From Verrucomicrobiales bacterium (GTDB taxonomy: Bacteria > Verrucomicrobiota > Verrucomicrobiia > Verrucomicrobiales > Verrucomicrobiaceae), in NCBI GenBank assembly GCA_003506995.1, contig DNXB01000446.1:395-12049 (forward strand): 11,655 nucleotides of DNA, given 5' to 3'. Shown here piece by piece: positions 1-6,645 of the stretch. The position numbers and the translations under genes were made by a program. Position 1 is the stretch's first letter; each line of letters opens with the position of its first letter. The notes under the pieces were generated by a model. That model was not told the DNA's origin and did no database searches. It worked only from the letters and a program-made list of their open reading frames with translations.

Positions 1-96
1 GGCGCACTCCAAGACGCTGTCGCGCACATTGCGTGCGCCGTAGCAGCCAGGGCGGCTGGTTGTCGTTGGCGATGATCCAAACCGGGCAATCCATGC
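1..96. other. Window edge, unassigned; possible start of next minus-strand ORF
   Basis: On the minus strand an ATG at 94-92 lies two bases after the TGA stop of the SUMF1-like gene and stays open to the window edge. Its first residues read MDCPVWIIANDNQPPW, which looks protein-like. The adjacent minus frame looks better in the distal half, reading GCYGARNVRDSVLECA with GC-rich third positions. So either a coding region begins here and the frame cannot be fixed, or this is intergenic. About 96 bases are too few to identify a family, and no function is proposed. Confidence 0.2.
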
Positions 97-1530
97 TCAG
101 TAGGCGGACGGATAACGGGAGGAGCTGCTCGACGAGCCGAAGCTGCTGCGATGGCGGTCGTCACCGAAGCTCGATCCGTGGGAGATCACGGTGCTTTCGG
201 TGCCAGCGGCTCCGCCGGTGGTCTGCACGCGCACGCTGGAAGGTTTTTTGCCGGTGAAGATGAACTGGCCATCGGGTCCGGGAGTGAAGGTGATCTCATC
301 GGCAATCATGCGCCCGGCGACGACGCATTCGTAACGAAGCTGCGAGCCGACGGCCTCGGCGGGACCGGTGACGTAGAAGCCGTCGTCGGTGAGGTTGAAG
401 GCGAAGCGATGGCCGAGAAATGATGGCTTTGAGGAAAGCATCGCGGCGGCTTCGGGGCCGGTCATTCCAGACGAGATGGCGGTGGGCCGCGCCGCGCCGC
501 CGAAGAAGGAGAGCACCTTGCGCACGATGATGAACAGAATGAACAGCGGAATGGCCAGACTGAACAAGCCTCCCCACCAACTGCCGCCGCTTTGCGGTTG
601 TGAAGAGGGGAAATCGTCATGAGAGCTGGGAAATGAAGGCGGCGGTTCCCGGACCGGTGTTGGAGGGGCTGCGACGGCACGTTGCGTGATGGAGCAGATG
701 ATGCGGAAGCCGTTGTCGGCGTTGCGGCTGCGGGCGTCGTTGCGATAGCGCTCGGCGGAGCGGGAGTGCGAGACGTCGCTGAGGATGGAGCCGCCGCGCA
801 GCACCTGACGTGGCTTGTCAGAGAGGTTCTGGTTCGTTTGCAGCGGATCGGTGGCGGCACCGGCAGAGTAGGGGGCATACCAATCGCGGCACCATTGCCA
901 GACGGGGCCGTAGAAGTCATGAAAGCCCCAGGCGTTGGCTTTTTTCTCGCCGACGGGATGCGTTTGAGACAAACCGTTGCCACGATGCCAGGCGATGGCA
1001 TCGACCGGCGCGGAGTAATGCGCGAGCGTGGTGCCGGCACGGCAGGCAAACTCCCACTGCGCCTCGGTGGGCAGTTCGCAGAGCCGTCCTGATTTGGCAC
1101 TGAGCCACTTGCAGAACGCGGCGGCATCGAGCGCGGAGACGATGACGACGGGGTGGTCGTCGGTCTGCTCAAAGCCGGGATTTCGCCAGTTGAACGGCTT
1201 TTGCTGCACCAGTTTGCCATCCACCACGCCGAAGCCGCCGGACTGGCCGATCTCCGCCTCGGTGCGGAAGCGGGTGGATTCGACGAATCGCGCGAACTGG
1301 CCGCGAGTGACGGGAAATTTTGCCATGTAGAACGGGCGCGAAATGGTGACGCGGCGCTGCGGGCCTTCATCAGCCTCGCGTCCGGCTTCGTTGACGGGCG
1401 AGCCTTGCTCAAAGCTGCCGGGCTGGACGAGGATCATGTCCATCGTCACGCCCGCGCCGAGATCGAGCTGCAACGATGAGGTTTGGGCCTGCGCGGAGGT
1501 GAAGGCGAGCAGAAGAAGGAGGCGTTTCAT
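97..1530 (-). CDS. Membrane-anchored SUMF1/FGE-like domain protein lacking the catalytic cysteines
   Basis: A 477-aa protein starting with a short signal peptide (MKRLLLLLAFTSAQA, cleavage expected near residue 16). Residues about 30-280 form a SUMF1/formylglycine-generating-enzyme fold. Visible landmarks are MILVQPGSFEQGS (32-44), RPFYMAKFPVTRGQFARFV (65-83), the ELPTEAQWEFACRAG block (152-166), GPVWQWCRDWY (208-218) and RGGS (245-248) ending in NGFRIIC. In true FGE the RGGS motif is followed by Cys at +3 and +8, which bind copper and do the chemistry. Here that stretch reads RGGSILSDVSHSRSAERYR with no cysteine, so formylglycine synthesis is unlikely and a structural or ligand-binding role is inferred. 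A proline-rich linker (286-315) leads to one TM helix (about 321-337) followed by R-K, placing the C-terminal part inside the cell: a small beta-rich stretch (366-440) and a Ser-rich tail (449-474). An ATG at 1530 fits the signal peptide. The family is clear; the function is unknown. Confidence 0.88.
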   Translation of the reverse strand: MKRLLLLLAFTSAQAQTSSLQLDLGAGVTMDMILVQPGSFEQGSPVNEAGREADEGPQRRVTISRPFYMAKFPVTRGQFARFVESTRFRTEAEIGQSGGFGVVDGKLVQQKPFNWRNPGFEQTDDHPVVIVSALDAAAFCKWLSAKSGRLCELPTEAQWEFACRAGTTLAHYSAPVDAIAWHRGNGLSQTHPVGEKKANAWGFHDFYGPVWQWCRDWYAPYSAGAATDPLQTNQNLSDKPRQVLRGGSILSDVSHSRSAERYRNDARSRNADNGFRIICSITQRAVAAPPTPVREPPPSFPSSHDDFPSSQPQSGGSWWGGLFSLAIPLFILFIIVRKVLSFFGGAARPTAISSGMTGPEAAAMLSSKPSFLGHRFAFNLTDDGFYVTGPAEAVGSQLRYECVVAGRMIADEITFTPGPDGQFIFTGKKPSSVRVQTTGGAAGTESTVISHGSSFGDDRHRSSFGSSSSSSRYPSAY

Positions 1531-1538
1531 GTGACGCC

Positions 1539-1568
1539 AGCATGGCAGAAAGAGGCGCAGGTGGTCAA
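1539..1568 (-). promoter_or_regulatory. Putative promoter of the SUMF1-like gene
   Basis: On the minus strand TTGACC (1568-1563) matches the sigma70 -35 box at 5 of 6 positions. It is separated by 18 bases from CATGCT (1544-1539), a weak -10 match (3 of 6). The -10 lies only 8 bases before the ATG at 1530, so transcription from it would give an almost leaderless mRNA. That agrees with the absence of a Shine-Dalgarno sequence. The call rests on pattern only. Confidence 0.33.
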
Positions 1569-1638
1569 TCTTCAGCGCAGAACAAAAGTACCTCAGCGGG
1601 CGTTAACTGTGCCAAAGTTAAGCTCGAAGTAGCGGAGA

Positions 1639-1668
1639 TTGAGCAAAGCGGGTAAATTAAGATTTAAA
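1639..1668 (+). promoter_or_regulatory. Putative promoter of the W-repeat protein gene
   Basis: TTGAGC (1639-1644, 4 of 6 to consensus) and TTTAAA (1663-1668, 4 of 6) are 18 bases apart in a locally AT-rich stretch just upstream of the ATG at 1708. The same TTG could be read as a start codon, but a promoter function here would favour the downstream ATG. Two GTTAA copies (1602-1606 and 1617-1621) lie immediately upstream; their meaning is unknown. Confidence 0.25.
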
Positions 1669-1707
1669 TTTTACCCCTTCTCTCCTTCTGCCCACCTTTC
1701 AAATGCC

Positions 1708-3075
1708 ATGAAACAAGGTTCCATTCTTAGACGGTCGCAACCGGGCCGGACGGTGATTCGGTTGAGTCGTGGGTTAACCCTGATGACTTTTTTGTGGTGC
1801 TGCCTGATCGCGGGAGCCCTTGAGAGCGGCAAAAGCGGGGATGCACCCACGGAAGCCACCGCGTCGCCGATGAGCCGCGTCAAAGCCGCGCTGGCCGAGC
1901 CTGAGGAAAAGAAGCGCTGGAGCCTGCTGGAGGAAGTGGCCGCTGAGATGGGCCGGACACAGCCCTTGGAGGGGAAGAAGATCGTCGATCAACTGCCCAC
2001 GATCACTGACAAGAGAATCTTTGGCGGGGCTTTGATGCGGGAGTGGGGGAAAAAACAGCCACAGGAAGCTCTGGCCGCAGCGATGAAACTGCCGGCTGGT
2101 CTGGCGCGCCGCAGCGCCTGCGCGGCGGCGATTGAGGGCTGGGCGGCCAACGATCCTGCGGCGGCCATGGAATGGGCGGTCAAGAAGCTGGCCGGCAGCA
2201 ACCGCCGGGAGGCGGTGGCGCGTGGTGCGGCGGTCTGGGCGAAGTCTGATCCACTCAAGGTCGCTGAGTGGGCGGTGGAGCAGAACTCCCAGGAGCCTGG
2301 ATCTCCTTCCATTGTCATTGAGGAGGTGATGCGAGCTTGGGCGGTGCAAGACCCTCAGAAAGCCGGCGAATGGTCTCTGAAGCTGCCGGAGGGCGATTTT
2401 CGTGACCTGGCCCTTTCGGCGTTTGTGTTTCGCTGGGCGGATGACAAGCCGGAGCAGGCGGCTGCCTGGCTCACCGAGCACATGGACAATGACTGGCTGG
2501 TGCCCAGGGTGGCGGCCATCTGGGCATCCAACGCCCCGGCAGACGCGGCCAACTGGGTCATGCAGTCCGGTCAGGATCAGGCGCTCTCGCCGATCATGCT
2601 GTCCTGGGCGGATGACGCGCCGGAAGAGGCGCTGCAATGGTGCAAGGCGAATGTGGCGGGGGATTTGTACGCCGAGCTGCGTGATGAGATCCTGGGCACC
2701 TGGGCGATGGATGATGGCTTCAGGGCCATGGAGTGGGTGCAAAACCTGAGCTCTCCCGAGGAAGGCGCCGCTGCCGCCGTCCCCGCCATGGAGGCCTGGC
2801 TGGGCGCCTCGAAAACCCCGCTGCCACAGATTTCGGCGTGGGTGTCCACGCAGAAGCAGGGCCTTGTGCGGTCGGTGTGCCTGCAAAAGCTGGCGATCGC
2901 CCTGGAGCCTGCCTTTCCCATGCAGGCGATGACCGCGGCATTAAAAATCCAAGACCGCAAGATGCTTCAGGAGACCCTGAAAACCGTCTGGACCGCGTGG
3001 AAGGAACGTGATGGCCTCGCTGCACGGGCGTGGTTGAACGAGCACCCGGAGGCGCAGTCGTTGATCCTCAAATAA
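1708..3075 (+). CDS. Exported or membrane-anchored protein of about eleven W-A-x-x-D-P helical repeats
   Basis: A 455-aa protein of no named family that I recognise. The frame is also open from a TTG at 1639, but the ATG at 1708 is preferred. It gives an Arg-rich N-terminus followed by a hydrophobic segment (about 23-37, TLMTFLWCCLIAGA), i.e. a signal peptide or anchor. From residue 110 onward the sequence is a tandem array with a period of about 28-34 residues. Each unit has a Trp, then D/AP, then a second Trp or Leu, for example GWAANDPAAAMEWAVKKL (144-161), AWAVQDPQKAGEWSLKLP (210-227), RWADDKPEQAAAWL (242-255), IWASNAPADAANWVM (271-285) and AWKERDGLAARAWLNEHP (430-447). First-Trp positions are 112, 145, 177, 211, 243, 272, 300, 332, 364 and 431, with a degenerate unit near 398. 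This predicts an alpha-solenoid, probably a protein-binding scaffold outside the cytoplasm. It diverges from the SUMF1-like gene and converges on the next gene. Confidence 0.85.
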   Translation: MKQGSILRRSQPGRTVIRLSRGLTLMTFLWCCLIAGALESGKSGDAPTEATASPMSRVKAALAEPEEKKRWSLLEEVAAEMGRTQPLEGKKIVDQLPTITDKRIFGGALMREWGKKQPQEALAAAMKLPAGLARRSACAAAIEGWAANDPAAAMEWAVKKLAGSNRREAVARGAAVWAKSDPLKVAEWAVEQNSQEPGSPSIVIEEVMRAWAVQDPQKAGEWSLKLPEGDFRDLALSAFVFRWADDKPEQAAAWLTEHMDNDWLVPRVAAIWASNAPADAANWVMQSGQDQALSPIMLSWADDAPEEALQWCKANVAGDLYAELRDEILGTWAMDDGFRAMEWVQNLSSPEEGAAAAVPAMEAWLGASKTPLPQISAWVSTQKQGLVRSVCLQKLAIALEPAFPMQAMTAALKIQDRKMLQETLKTVWTAWKERDGLAARAWLNEHPEAQSLILK

Positions 3076-3093
3076 TCTCAAAAGATCCGCGCG

Positions 3094-3118
3094 CTGAAGC
3101 GTGTGAGTCTTCAGTTTT
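3094..3118 (+). terminator. Weak hairpin between convergent genes
   Basis: CTGAAG (3094-3099) and CTTCAG (3109-3114) form a 6-bp stem with a 9-base loop, followed on the plus strand by TTTT. It sits 19 bases after the stop of the W-repeat gene. A third CTGAAG copy at 3125-3130 can pair with the same CTTCAG across TTTTCCAAGG, so an alternative hairpin is possible. The second arm overlaps the last codons of the opposing gene. The stem is short and only partly GC, hence low confidence. Confidence 0.35.
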
Positions 3119-5030
3119 CCAAGGCTGAAGACGGCTCGCTGGCGGCCGGGGCATCACCGGCCTGGATCTGATCAACGAGGCGCTTGACGCCGTCGCGGGC
3201 GAAGTCACTGGGAGGATGCATGCGCTTGGCCTTCAAGTACCAGCCGAGGGCGGAGCCGATCTGCTGCTTCTCCTCGTGCTGGCGGCCGTTTTCGATGGCG
3301 GTGACGAACTCGCTGGCCTTCACGCCGAGATCGGCGCGAAGCTTGCTGAGCACGGGGTCGTCGGGATATGTTTTGGATTCTTTTTCGACTTTTTCCCAGG
3401 CGGCGGGAGGGCTGCTGGAGGCGAGTTCCTTGGCTCCGCCGATGATCAATTCAAGACGACCCATGTCCTTGAGGACTTTTTCGAGCTGCTCCTTGCGGGC
3501 GAGGTCGTCGGCCACGGAGGCGATGAAGGTGGCCTGGTTTTCGAAGATCTGGCGGTAGTTGCGCTGGCTGAGGAGGCGGTCGAACTCCATGAGGGCCTGG
3601 GCGCGCATGTCGCTGCCTTTGACGAGATCCCCGCTGAAGCCGGCGAGGTCGGGATTGGTGGGCCAGATCTCGGTGGCGGCCTTCATCTCGGCCTCCAGGG
3701 TCTTGGTGTCCTTGTTGGCCATGGCCATGCGGGCCTTGCTGATGTGAAGGGAGCTGACAGCGCGGGCGGTCTGGATGGCGGCGAGGGGCTTGGCGTACTC
3801 AAAGTCGTCCGAGAGGCTGCGGAGGTCGGTGACGACCTGCTCGGCGCTGGCGTAGTCCTTCATTTCCATGAAGGAGAGGAGCTTGTTCTTTTTGCGGACG
3901 AAATCGAGCACCTTGGTCTTCTCGCTCATCGGCAGGCGGCGGACGCGCGGCAGATACTCGCCCACGCCGAAGGCTTCGAGGAGGCGGTTGCCGGCGCTGT
4001 CCACATCACGCCGGGCGACGAGGTTTTCAAAAGAGACGAGGGACTCATCGACGCTGCGGATGGCCTCAAGAGACAGGCCGTCGATCATGCTGATGGTGGG
4101 CGGGACGCCGAAGCTGCTGGCGAGCATTTTTTGCACGTCGCTGTCCTTGTCGAGCTGGAGGATGCTCTCGCCGTCCTTGAAAAGGTTCGGATAGAAGCGG
4201 CAGGCGATGACGGCATGCTCAAAGCGGCGCTGGAGGAACATCTGGATGATGAGGGCCTGGAAGGCGGTCTTGCTGGTGATCTCAGAGAGGCCGGCGGCGG
4301 TTTCATTGAGCTTCATGCGGGCCTCGATCTCGGCGATGCCCTTGATGTAACCACTGGTGCGGCCGGTGGTGGCGCTGTTGGTCTGGGCGTTCTGATTGGC
4401 CTGCTGCTGGTTCTGGCCCTTGGCGGCCGGGGCCGTGGCCAGCGGCTGGCTGTTGAGGGCGAGATCGGCATTCCATTCGAGCGTCTTGCGGCGGTCGAGC
4501 ATGGCCTTGTTGGCGAGGCCAAGATTTTGCTGCTTTTTCTGGGCGAGCCAGACATCCCAGATGGCGTTGGCGATGGCGTTGCAGAGGCCGCCGTCGATCT
4601 TGTAAGTGCCGGCCTCCGGCAGCAGGGCGAAGGCCTTCATGGGTTCCGGCCCGGGCTTGTTGGTGGGCGCGAGATACTGCATCATCTGCGCGATGAGATC
4701 GCGGTAGGCCTGGTCTTCAGCGCCGTTCGCCTCCGGTGTGGTGAGATAGGTCTCAAAACGGGAGCGCATCACGCGGTTGTTGGCCACGTTCCAGAGCTTG
4801 CCGTTGAAGGCGACGTTCTCGCTGCCGGGATCGCCCATCGGCATGTTGCCCAGCGCGGTCTGGGTGTCGGTCTGGCGGTCGGAGGCGGTGCCGGGGACGA
4901 CGTTGTAGTTGTTGTTCGAGGTGGTCGTCGCGGGCTGGCCGCCACCGGGGGCGCCGGGCAGCACCTGGGCGTGGACGAAGGCCAGCGGACAAGCCGCTGC
5001 GAGGAGGACGAGGCAAGACGCGCGTTTCAT
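3111..5030 (-). CDS. Secreted helical protein with TPR-like C-terminal half, function unknown
   Basis: A 639-aa protein whose family I do not recognise. It begins with a clear Sec signal peptide (residues 1-21, cleavage expected after VHA). An Asn/Thr-rich stretch (about 35-60) follows, then a globular region (70-190) with Trp and a conserved-looking GTYKIDGGLCNAIANAIWDV block (141-160). A Gln/Asn-rich low-complexity linker covers about 196-224. Residues 230-620 are almost wholly helical and amphipathic, with paired-helix units such as KDYASAEQVVTDLRSL (391-406) and SALGWYLKAKRMHPPS (593-608) that resemble tetratricopeptide repeats. The gene starts 12 bases after the stop of the upstream TM/OB-like gene, so the two are probably co-transcribed. 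A long plus-strand ORF covers the same DNA but is an Ala/Gly/Leu-rich shadow. An envelope role is inferred from the export signal. Confidence 0.85.
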   Translation of the reverse strand: MKRASCLVLLAAACPLAFVHAQVLPGAPGGGQPATTTSNNNYNVVPGTASDRQTDTQTALGNMPMGDPGSENVAFNGKLWNVANNRVMRSRFETYLTTPEANGAEDQAYRDLIAQMMQYLAPTNKPGPEPMKAFALLPEAGTYKIDGGLCNAIANAIWDVWLAQKKQQNLGLANKAMLDRRKTLEWNADLALNSQPLATAPAAKGQNQQQANQNAQTNSATTGRTSGYIKGIAEIEARMKLNETAAGLSEITSKTAFQALIIQMFLQRRFEHAVIACRFYPNLFKDGESILQLDKDSDVQKMLASSFGVPPTISMIDGLSLEAIRSVDESLVSFENLVARRDVDSAGNRLLEAFGVGEYLPRVRRLPMSEKTKVLDFVRKKNKLLSFMEMKDYASAEQVVTDLRSLSDDFEYAKPLAAIQTARAVSSLHISKARMAMANKDTKTLEAEMKAATEIWPTNPDLAGFSGDLVKGSDMRAQALMEFDRLLSQRNYRQIFENQATFIASVADDLARKEQLEKVLKDMGRLELIIGGAKELASSSPPAAWEKVEKESKTYPDDPVLSKLRADLGVKASEFVTAIENGRQHEEKQQIGSALGWYLKAKRMHPPSDFARDGVKRLVDQIQAGDAPAASEPSSALEN

Positions 5031-5042
5031 AAGCAGTGACGG

Positions 5043-5450
5043 TTAGACTTTGAGGAGTTCGAGCACTTCAAGCACGCCATTTTCCTGGACGCGCACCTTG
5101 AAAACATAGCGCTGGCCGCGCTGGATGTTCGCGCCGGTGTAGTCTGGCGGAACCCACACCGGCACATAGGAGCTGCCGGAGCCGTCGCTCACCTGCACGC
5201 TGAAGAGGCGGCCGTCCGTGCCGCGCCACTTGTCGAGCCGGTCATCGACGATGCCTTCGACCTTGTAGATGTTGCCGCTAAGCGCGGTGGCATTTTCCAA
5301 AAACTCAGAGGTCTCGAGATCGGTGACACCGGTCATGGGATCGGTGGCGCGGTTCATGAGGGCGAAACCTCCCCCGCCAATGACGGCGAGGATGGCGATC
5401 AAACCCAGCCAGTGGGCGGGGCGGACTCCGGATTGGGCGCGTCTAGGCAT
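5043..5450 (-). CDS. Single-TM protein with an OB-fold-like extracytoplasmic domain
   Basis: A 135-aa protein with a basic N-terminus, one TM helix (about 13-32, LGLIAILAVIGGGGFALM) and a beta-rich domain outside the membrane (about 55-135). The domain runs NIYKVEGIVDD (60-70), RLFSVQVSDG (81-90), YVPVWVPP (95-102), then GQRYVFKVRVQ (112-122) and VLEVLELLKV. Five short beta strands with a G-x-V-x turn resemble OB-fold proteins that act outside the cytoplasm, such as CcmE. However, no heme-binding histidine is present, so CcmE function is not proposed. It is the first gene of a minus-strand pair with the secreted 639-aa protein, suggesting the two work in the same envelope process. No Shine-Dalgarno sequence is visible before the ATG. 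Confidence 0.8.
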   Translation of the reverse strand: MPRRAQSGVRPAHWLGLIAILAVIGGGGFALMNRATDPMTGVTDLETSEFLENATALSGNIYKVEGIVDDRLDKWRGTDGRLFSVQVSDGSGSSYVPVWVPPDYTGANIQRGQRYVFKVRVQENGVLEVLELLKV

Positions 5451-5520
5451 CGGGATTAAAGGTAAGGTGTGGAGGAGGCGGCCAAAAAGTCGGCGTTAAT
5501 CGCTGGCTGTCCAATCCAAG

Positions 5521-5754
5521 ATGGAGCAACCTTCAACTGTGAGTGATTCTGAGAAAACAAGCTTTCGCAGCTATCTCGAAGGGGCGCCGGGGGCCGGTTG
5601 CGCCGGCGGATGCATGGTTCACCTGGCGCTGCTGGGAGTTTTGGGGCTGGCCATGCTGATCTGGGTTGTCAAAAATAGGGCGTGGGAACTGGAGGTGACT
5701 GTGGAGATGCCTGCGGAGAAAGAACCAGGGCCGAAGGCGGACATGGAGGAATAA
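5521..5754 (+). CDS. Small single-TM hypothetical protein
   Basis: A 77-aa protein: a polar N-terminus (1-20), a Gly/Cys-rich approach (GAPGAGCAGGC, 21-31), one TM helix (about 32-50, ending LIWVVKNR) and a short acidic C-terminal tail rich in Glu and Pro. It is not recognised as a named family. It diverges from the OB-like gene across 70 bases and converges with the DUF4359-like gene across 19 bases, so it is transcribed alone. The ATG follows the divergent gap without a ribosome binding site. The hydrophobic pattern and position support a real gene, but short length keeps confidence moderate. Confidence 0.62.
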   Translation: MEQPSTVSDSEKTSFRSYLEGAPGAGCAGGCMVHLALLGVLGLAMLIWVVKNRAWELEVTVEMPAEKEPGPKADMEE

Positions 5755-5773
5755 GCCGCCCGTCTGCGAAGCG

Positions 5774-6079
5774 TTACCTGGATTTGTTCTCCTCCTCCTC
5801 CGCTTCTTCAATGTCAAAAAACCTCCCCGCAACGCCCCAGGCCATGTCGCTGCGCGGCAGGATGCCGTCCCCGCCGACATAGTAGCGGCTGAAGAGGTAA
5901 TAATTCTCGCGGTGCAGGCCGCTGCTGGTGCCGGCGGAGAAGATCGCGGCCACCTTCAGGCTGAGCGTGCCGGCGATGCCGTATTTCTGCTGCATGTGGC
6001 TGCGGAACTCGGCCTCGGTTGGATTGGTGAACGCGAGGACAACGAGCAGCGCGATGATGAGAAAAAGAATGAGTCTCAT
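5774..6079 (-). CDS. Small membrane-anchored DUF4359-like protein, third gene of the ydbH operon
   Basis: A 101-aa protein with an N-terminal TM or uncleaved signal (MRLILFLIIALLVVLAF, 1-17), then NPTEAEF (19-25) and an R-x-N-Y-x-L-F-S block (RENYYLFSRYYVGGDG). It ends in a strongly acidic tail (DIEEAEEEE). A short helical anchor, an N-P motif and then an N-Y-x-x-F-S motif recall the DUF4359 family of small proteins; this is recognition from memory, not a search. The start ATG at 6079 overlaps the TGA of the upstream YnbE-YdbL gene by four bases (ATGA), indicating translational coupling. It may therefore belong to the same envelope lipid system. Its role is unknown. Confidence 0.75.
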   Translation of the reverse strand: MRLILFLIIALLVVLAFTNPTEAEFRSHMQQKYGIAGTLSLKVAAIFSAGTSSGLHRENYYLFSRYYVGGDGILPRSDMAWGVAGRFFDIEEAEEEENKSR

Positions 6080-6645
6080 GGTGGTGGAGTTGTGACAGGA
6101 GAAGAACTGACAGGGGGAACCGTTTTTTCATCCGCCCCGGCACGTTTCCACTGAAACGAGCCTGGTGAGGCGCCTGGAATCTCGATCCATTCACCCGTGT
6201 TGGCCTGCTGCGCGCGCAGGCGCCACTGCTCGGACTCGATCTCGTGCAGCGGGCGGTTGGATTCCTTCGCCTTTTGACGCATGAGCAGCATGCGGTCCTC
6301 ATTTTCAGCGGCCACGGCCTTTTTCATCTGCGGCCCCCAGTCGCCGGCGGGCACCTCGCGGATTTGCAGCAGGCCGCGATGATCCTCGCCGACGAGCTGG
6401 TTATTTTTGAGAGCCTGGATCTCCGCCATGCGGTTGCGCATGCGCTCCGTGGCCTCACTGGCGTTTTTCGTCGCCGCCTTGTCGAGCGGCTCGTCACCAC
6501 GATACTGATAAATGTCGAGCCGCATGTTCAGGTTCACCTCCAGCGGCTTCGGCGTGGTGAGAGGCACCTCGGGCAGCGTCTTGCATGAAGACATGCACAG
6601 GATGGCGGCCAGGGCCGTCAGCAGGTTGGACTTACTCCACGGCAT
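6076..6645 (-). CDS. ynbE-ydbL: YnbE-YdbL fusion lipoprotein (YnbE-like N-terminus plus DUF1318)
   Basis: A 189-aa lipoprotein. The start chosen is the ATG at 6645, directly before a classic signal (LLTALAAILCMSSC, lipid Cys21). An in-frame ATG at 6696 would add 17 polar residues inside ydbH. Residues 21-48 (EVPLTTPKPLEVNLNMRLDI within them) closely follow E. coli YnbE, which has a lipid Cys, then an APKEPITINMNVKIEHEI stretch. Residues about 73-168 follow YdbL/DUF1318: LVGEDHRGLLQIR (84-96) matches the VGETLSGYI block, and the ENEDRMLLMRQKAKESNRPL (114-133) and GEWIE (151-155) segments match the N-A-A-R...GEYVKG part. A Pro/Ser/Thr-rich tail ends it. In E. coli YnbE is an outer-membrane lipoprotein that pairs with the YdbH C-terminus, and YdbL is a separate periplasmic protein that modulates YnbE. 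The start overlaps the end of ydbH by 14 bases. Confidence 0.87.
   Translation of the reverse strand: MPWSKSNLLTALAAILCMSSCKTLPEVPLTTPKPLEVNLNMRLDIYQYRGDEPLDKAATKNASEATERMRNRMAEIQALKNNQLVGEDHRGLLQIREVPAGDWGPQMKKAVAAENEDRMLLMRQKAKESNRPLHEIESEQWRLRAQQANTGEWIEIPGASPGSFQWKRAGADEKTVPPVSSSPVTTPPP

Noticed and set aside
1774..2886. A 370-aa minus-strand ORF opposite the W-repeat gene
   Set aside because: It is Arg/His/Leu-rich with no motif, and the regular W-A-x-x-D-P repeats exist only in the plus frame.
3216..5039. A 607-aa plus-strand ORF opposite the secreted TPR-like protein
   Set aside because: It is rich in Gly, Ala, Leu, Glu and Val with no domain, as expected for the complement of a high-GC gene. 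The minus-strand reading has a proper signal peptide and balanced composition.
5043..5450. CcmE assignment for the OB-like protein
   Set aside because: The strand pattern is similar, but the conserved heme-binding His region is missing and no cytochrome c maturation genes are nearby.
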